Positions 39,132-40,399 of a stretch of DNA of 40,399 nucleotides are shown one piece after another. Source of the DNA: JAFGHJ01 sp964606065 (lineage in GTDB: Bacteria > Hydrothermota > UBA3072); NCBI GenBank assembly GCA_964606065.1, contig CAZSEX010000015.1, positions 1 to 40,399 on the forward strand, given 5' to 3'. The position numbers and the translations under genes were made by a program. The first letter of the stretch is position 1; each line of letters starts with the position of its first letter. The notes below the pieces were generated by a model. That model was not told the origin of the DNA and searched no databases. It saw only the letters and a list, made by a program, of their open reading frames with translations.

Positions 39132-39266
39132 TCAACAATAGCCGCCATTCCAATCGCACAGTACAACCTCTCCTGTTTCTCCCTGGGGGACATCAGCATT
39201 CTTGGGGTTCCTATTCAACGAGTTTATGAATCCCAGTAAAATTAATAATATATTTAAAGTAACCAT
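39132..39266 (-). CDS. Unannotated 44-residue peptide with hydrophobic leader and Cys-flanked C-terminus
   Basis: ATG 39266 to TGA 39132. A near-perfect Shine-Dalgarno GGAGGT (39276-39271) lies at ideal spacing, stronger than most in this window. The product starts MVTLNILLILLGFINSLN (a hydrophobic segment), continues with a polar middle (NPKNADVPQGETGEV), and ends VVLCDWNGGYC. The two cysteines, six residues apart, close the chain. It is upstream of, and probably co-transcribed with, the Sm-like gene. It resembles a small exported or membrane peptide, or a precursor peptide, but no family is recognised. Three palindromes and a -24/-12-like element stand directly upstream. Confidence 0.6.
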   Translation of the reverse strand: MVTLNILLILLGFINSLNRNPKNADVPQGETGEVVLCDWNGGYC

Positions 39267-39295
39267 ATACACCTCCTTCAGGTTACTATTTTAAA

Positions 39296-39311
39296 TACAA
39301 TTTCTATTCCA
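39296..39311 (-). promoter_or_regulatory. Putative sigma-54 (-24/-12) promoter of the 44-residue peptide gene
   Basis: On the minus strand TGGAATAGAAATTGTA (39311-39296) matches the consensus TGGCACGNNNNTTGCW in the key TGG and TTG, with exact GG-N10-G spacing. The -12 GC is GT. Start would be near 39286, about 10 nt before the Shine-Dalgarno. A competing sigma-70-like site is TTGATT (39351-39346), 16-nt spacer, TATCAG (39329-39324). Confidence 0.4.
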
Positions 39312-39360
39312 GAATTTAAGTTGCTGATAAACAAAAACTTAATTTAATCAAGGGTTGAAC

Positions 39361-39382
39361 TAAGTGACATTTATGTCACTTA
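39361..39382. promoter_or_regulatory. Palindromic operator/enhancer site 1 (TGACA-WWWW-TGTCA)
   Basis: A perfect inverted repeat with 10-bp arms (TAAGTGACAT / ATGTCACTTA) around TT. Its core TGACATTTATGTCA matches two further sites upstream. Its centre is about 86 bp upstream of the predicted sigma-54 start. Confidence 0.7.
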
Positions 39383-39428
39383 TTATTGAACGTGCTGTTT
39401 TAAAGCTTTGGTATTGTTTTATTGTTGT

Positions 39429-39446
39429 TGTGACAAAATTGTCACA
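39429..39446. promoter_or_regulatory. Palindromic operator/enhancer site 2 (TGACA-WWWW-TGTCA)
   Basis: A perfect inverted repeat with 8-bp arms (TGTGACAA / TTGTCACA) around AA. Core TGACAAAATTGTCA. Centre 66 bp from site 1. Confidence 0.7.
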
Positions 39447-39450
39447 TAAG

Positions 39451-39464
39451 AGACAAAAATGTCG
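39451..39464. promoter_or_regulatory. Degenerate operator/enhancer site 3
   Basis: AGACAAAAATGTCG keeps the GACA-N4/6-TGTC geometry of sites 1 and 2 with mismatched outer bases. Centre 20 bp (about two helical turns) from site 2. Confidence 0.5.
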
Positions 39465-39868
39465 CAAAAAAAAATTATTCCTTTGGTTGCAAGGGTATAG
39501 AAGGTTTTAGGGTTCTATTTTTAATAATCAGGGGTAAGCCCTCAGGTTTGTGCTGAATTTTCCCTGGCGTATTATTAAAGTTTTTGGAGTAGTGATTTTG
39601 CGTTTTTTTCGTCTTAGCGGAGGCTGTGCCAAAACCCTCAATTTTACTCGTAGGGCACGGCTTTAGCTGTGCTAAGACACTGGTAATCTTTTGTTCTTGG
39701 ATTTTGTAATTTGAAAAGGTTTATTGGATAGGATAATATATTTATCTTTTATTGTGTTAATTTATTCTTTAGTAATAGGCATTTCTCTTTATAATTAGGA
39801 TTTTTTTACTATTTTTCCTGGGTAATATATTTATTTGTCAAAGAACATTGTTAATTTTTTTTCGCATT
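39465..39868. other. About 400-bp intergenic region between the sigma-54 activator gene and the operator cluster
   Basis: No gene found on either strand. It contains the second GTAGGGCACGG repeat (39650-39672) with a flanking GGAGGCTGTGCCAAAAC word, and AT-rich sequence just after the activator stop. The minus strand has a TTGACA at 39842-39837 without a good -10 at normal spacing. Confidence 0.5.
39650..39672. repeat. GTAGGGCACGGCTTTAGC repeat, copy 2
   Basis: Identical over 23 nt to 32628-32650 and in the same orientation, including the near-perfect GCACGGCT/AGCTGTGC hairpin. The flanks differ after the core. Confidence 0.75.
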
Positions 39869-40399
39869 TTACCTTTTTATACCGTGTTCTTTAATGAGTC
39901 TATACAGGTGTCTTCGTGAAATTTTAAGATTTTCTGCGGCTTCACTAACGTTTCCACCGCTTTCCTGCAGAGCTTCTATTATGGTTTCTTTTTTCCATTT
40001 TGTTTTTATTTTATCCCAGCCCGGTCTTTCCGCTTTTTTCTCGATTCTTATCTCTTCCGGCAGTTCCTTTATACTTATGGAATTTCCCTTACATTTGATG
40101 AGGGAAATTTCAACGATATTTTTAAGTTCTCTTACATTACCGGGAAAGGGATAATTTTTTAAAACTCTCATGGCGTTTTCATCGAATCCTTTTACCTTTT
40201 TCCCTTTCTTTTCCGAGAAAATCCTGAGGTAATGTTTCAGAAGGAGGCTAATATCTATTTTTCGTTCACGCAGAGGGGGTATAGCTATGTTTATCTGGTT
40301 TAAGCGATACAGCAGGTCTTCTCTGAATTCCCTCAGCATGGCAGCCTGTTCGATATCCCTGTTTGTGGCGGATATTATTCGTACGTCCACTTTTTTTGT
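39869..40399 (-). CDS. Sigma-54-dependent transcriptional activator, C-terminal part (runs off the window edge)
   Basis: NtrC-family enhancer-binding protein. The visible part begins in the AAA+ domain with VDVRIISATNRD (sensor I region), FREDLLYRLNQINIAIPPLRERK (arginine-finger region), and YPFPGNVRELKN (sensor II). It ends with a Fis-type helix-turn-helix (ETIIEALQESGGNVSEAAENLKISRRHLYRLIKEHG). The Walker motifs, GAFTGA loop and any receiver domain lie beyond 40399, so response-regulator status is unproven. It is encoded upstream of the palindrome-rich region and on the same strand as the kinase. Confidence 0.93.
   Translation of the reverse strand, partial: TKKVDVRIISATNRDIEQAAMLREFREDLLYRLNQINIAIPPLRERKIDISLLLKHYLRIFSEKKGKKVKGFDENAMRVLKNYPFPGNVRELKNIVEISLIKCKGNSISIKELPEEIRIEKKAERPGWDKIKTKWKKETIIEALQESGGNVSEAAENLKISRRHLYRLIKEHGIKR

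Overview
The window is AT-rich, densely coded bacterial DNA from a diderm with lipopolysaccharide. BamA, a Skp-like chaperone, LpxD, LptD, an LptE-like lipoprotein, a Lol-type lipoprotein exporter and a PpiD/SurA-like isomerase all lie within 37 kb. It also carries mcsA-mcsB-clpC, a set best known from Firmicutes. Together with the debris-filled intergenic spaces, this suggests an uncultivated lineage near the FCB group or WOR-3/TA06-type candidate phyla. I cannot fix the phylum from sequence alone.

Layout. 1-4102: end of a surface-polysaccharide cluster (sugar-phosphate transferase, then WbpD-, WbpE- and WbpB-like nucleotide-sugar enzymes). 4164-12252: outer-membrane biogenesis operon (bamA, unknown lipoprotein, unknown barrel protein, Skp fused to a TolB-like domain, lpxD, lptD). 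12781-16904: a YjbH/PEGA/TPR protein, purM, a YbbR-like protein and tsaD. 17019-19352: two short minus-strand operons (HU-thiL and fmdB-hydrolase). 19789-29051: a ten-gene run with gaps of 22 nt or less (lolC/E, lolD, mcsA, mcsB-like, clpC, parA, parB, M23 peptidase, bactofilin, rph). 29303-37499: rluD, topA, gltX, ppiD-like, lptE-like and a COG1313 radical SAM protein, separated by repeat debris. 37713-40399: a minus-strand block with a soluble histidine kinase, an Sm-like protein, an untracked 44-residue peptide gene, and the C-terminal part of a sigma-54 activator.

Most notable observations. (1) The McsB homologue has lost essentially every recognisable catalytic and nucleotide-binding residue, including the catalytic Cys (Ser here). 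The neighbouring ClpC keeps only one of its two phosphoarginine-pocket glutamates. This points to a remodelled arginine-phosphorylation/ClpC system. (2) Ahead of the 44-residue peptide gene, with its very strong Shine-Dalgarno, stand three palindromes of consensus TGACA-WWWW-TGTCA and a -24/-12-like element, beside a sigma-54 activator gene. (3) ThiL, and probably the first sugar transferase, have conserved N-termini extending beyond any ATG/GTG/TTG. (4) Six sigma-70-like promoters share a 16-nt spacer, and three of them sit so close to the start codon that leaderless transcripts are predicted.

No tRNA, rRNA, CRISPR array or intact insertion sequence was seen.
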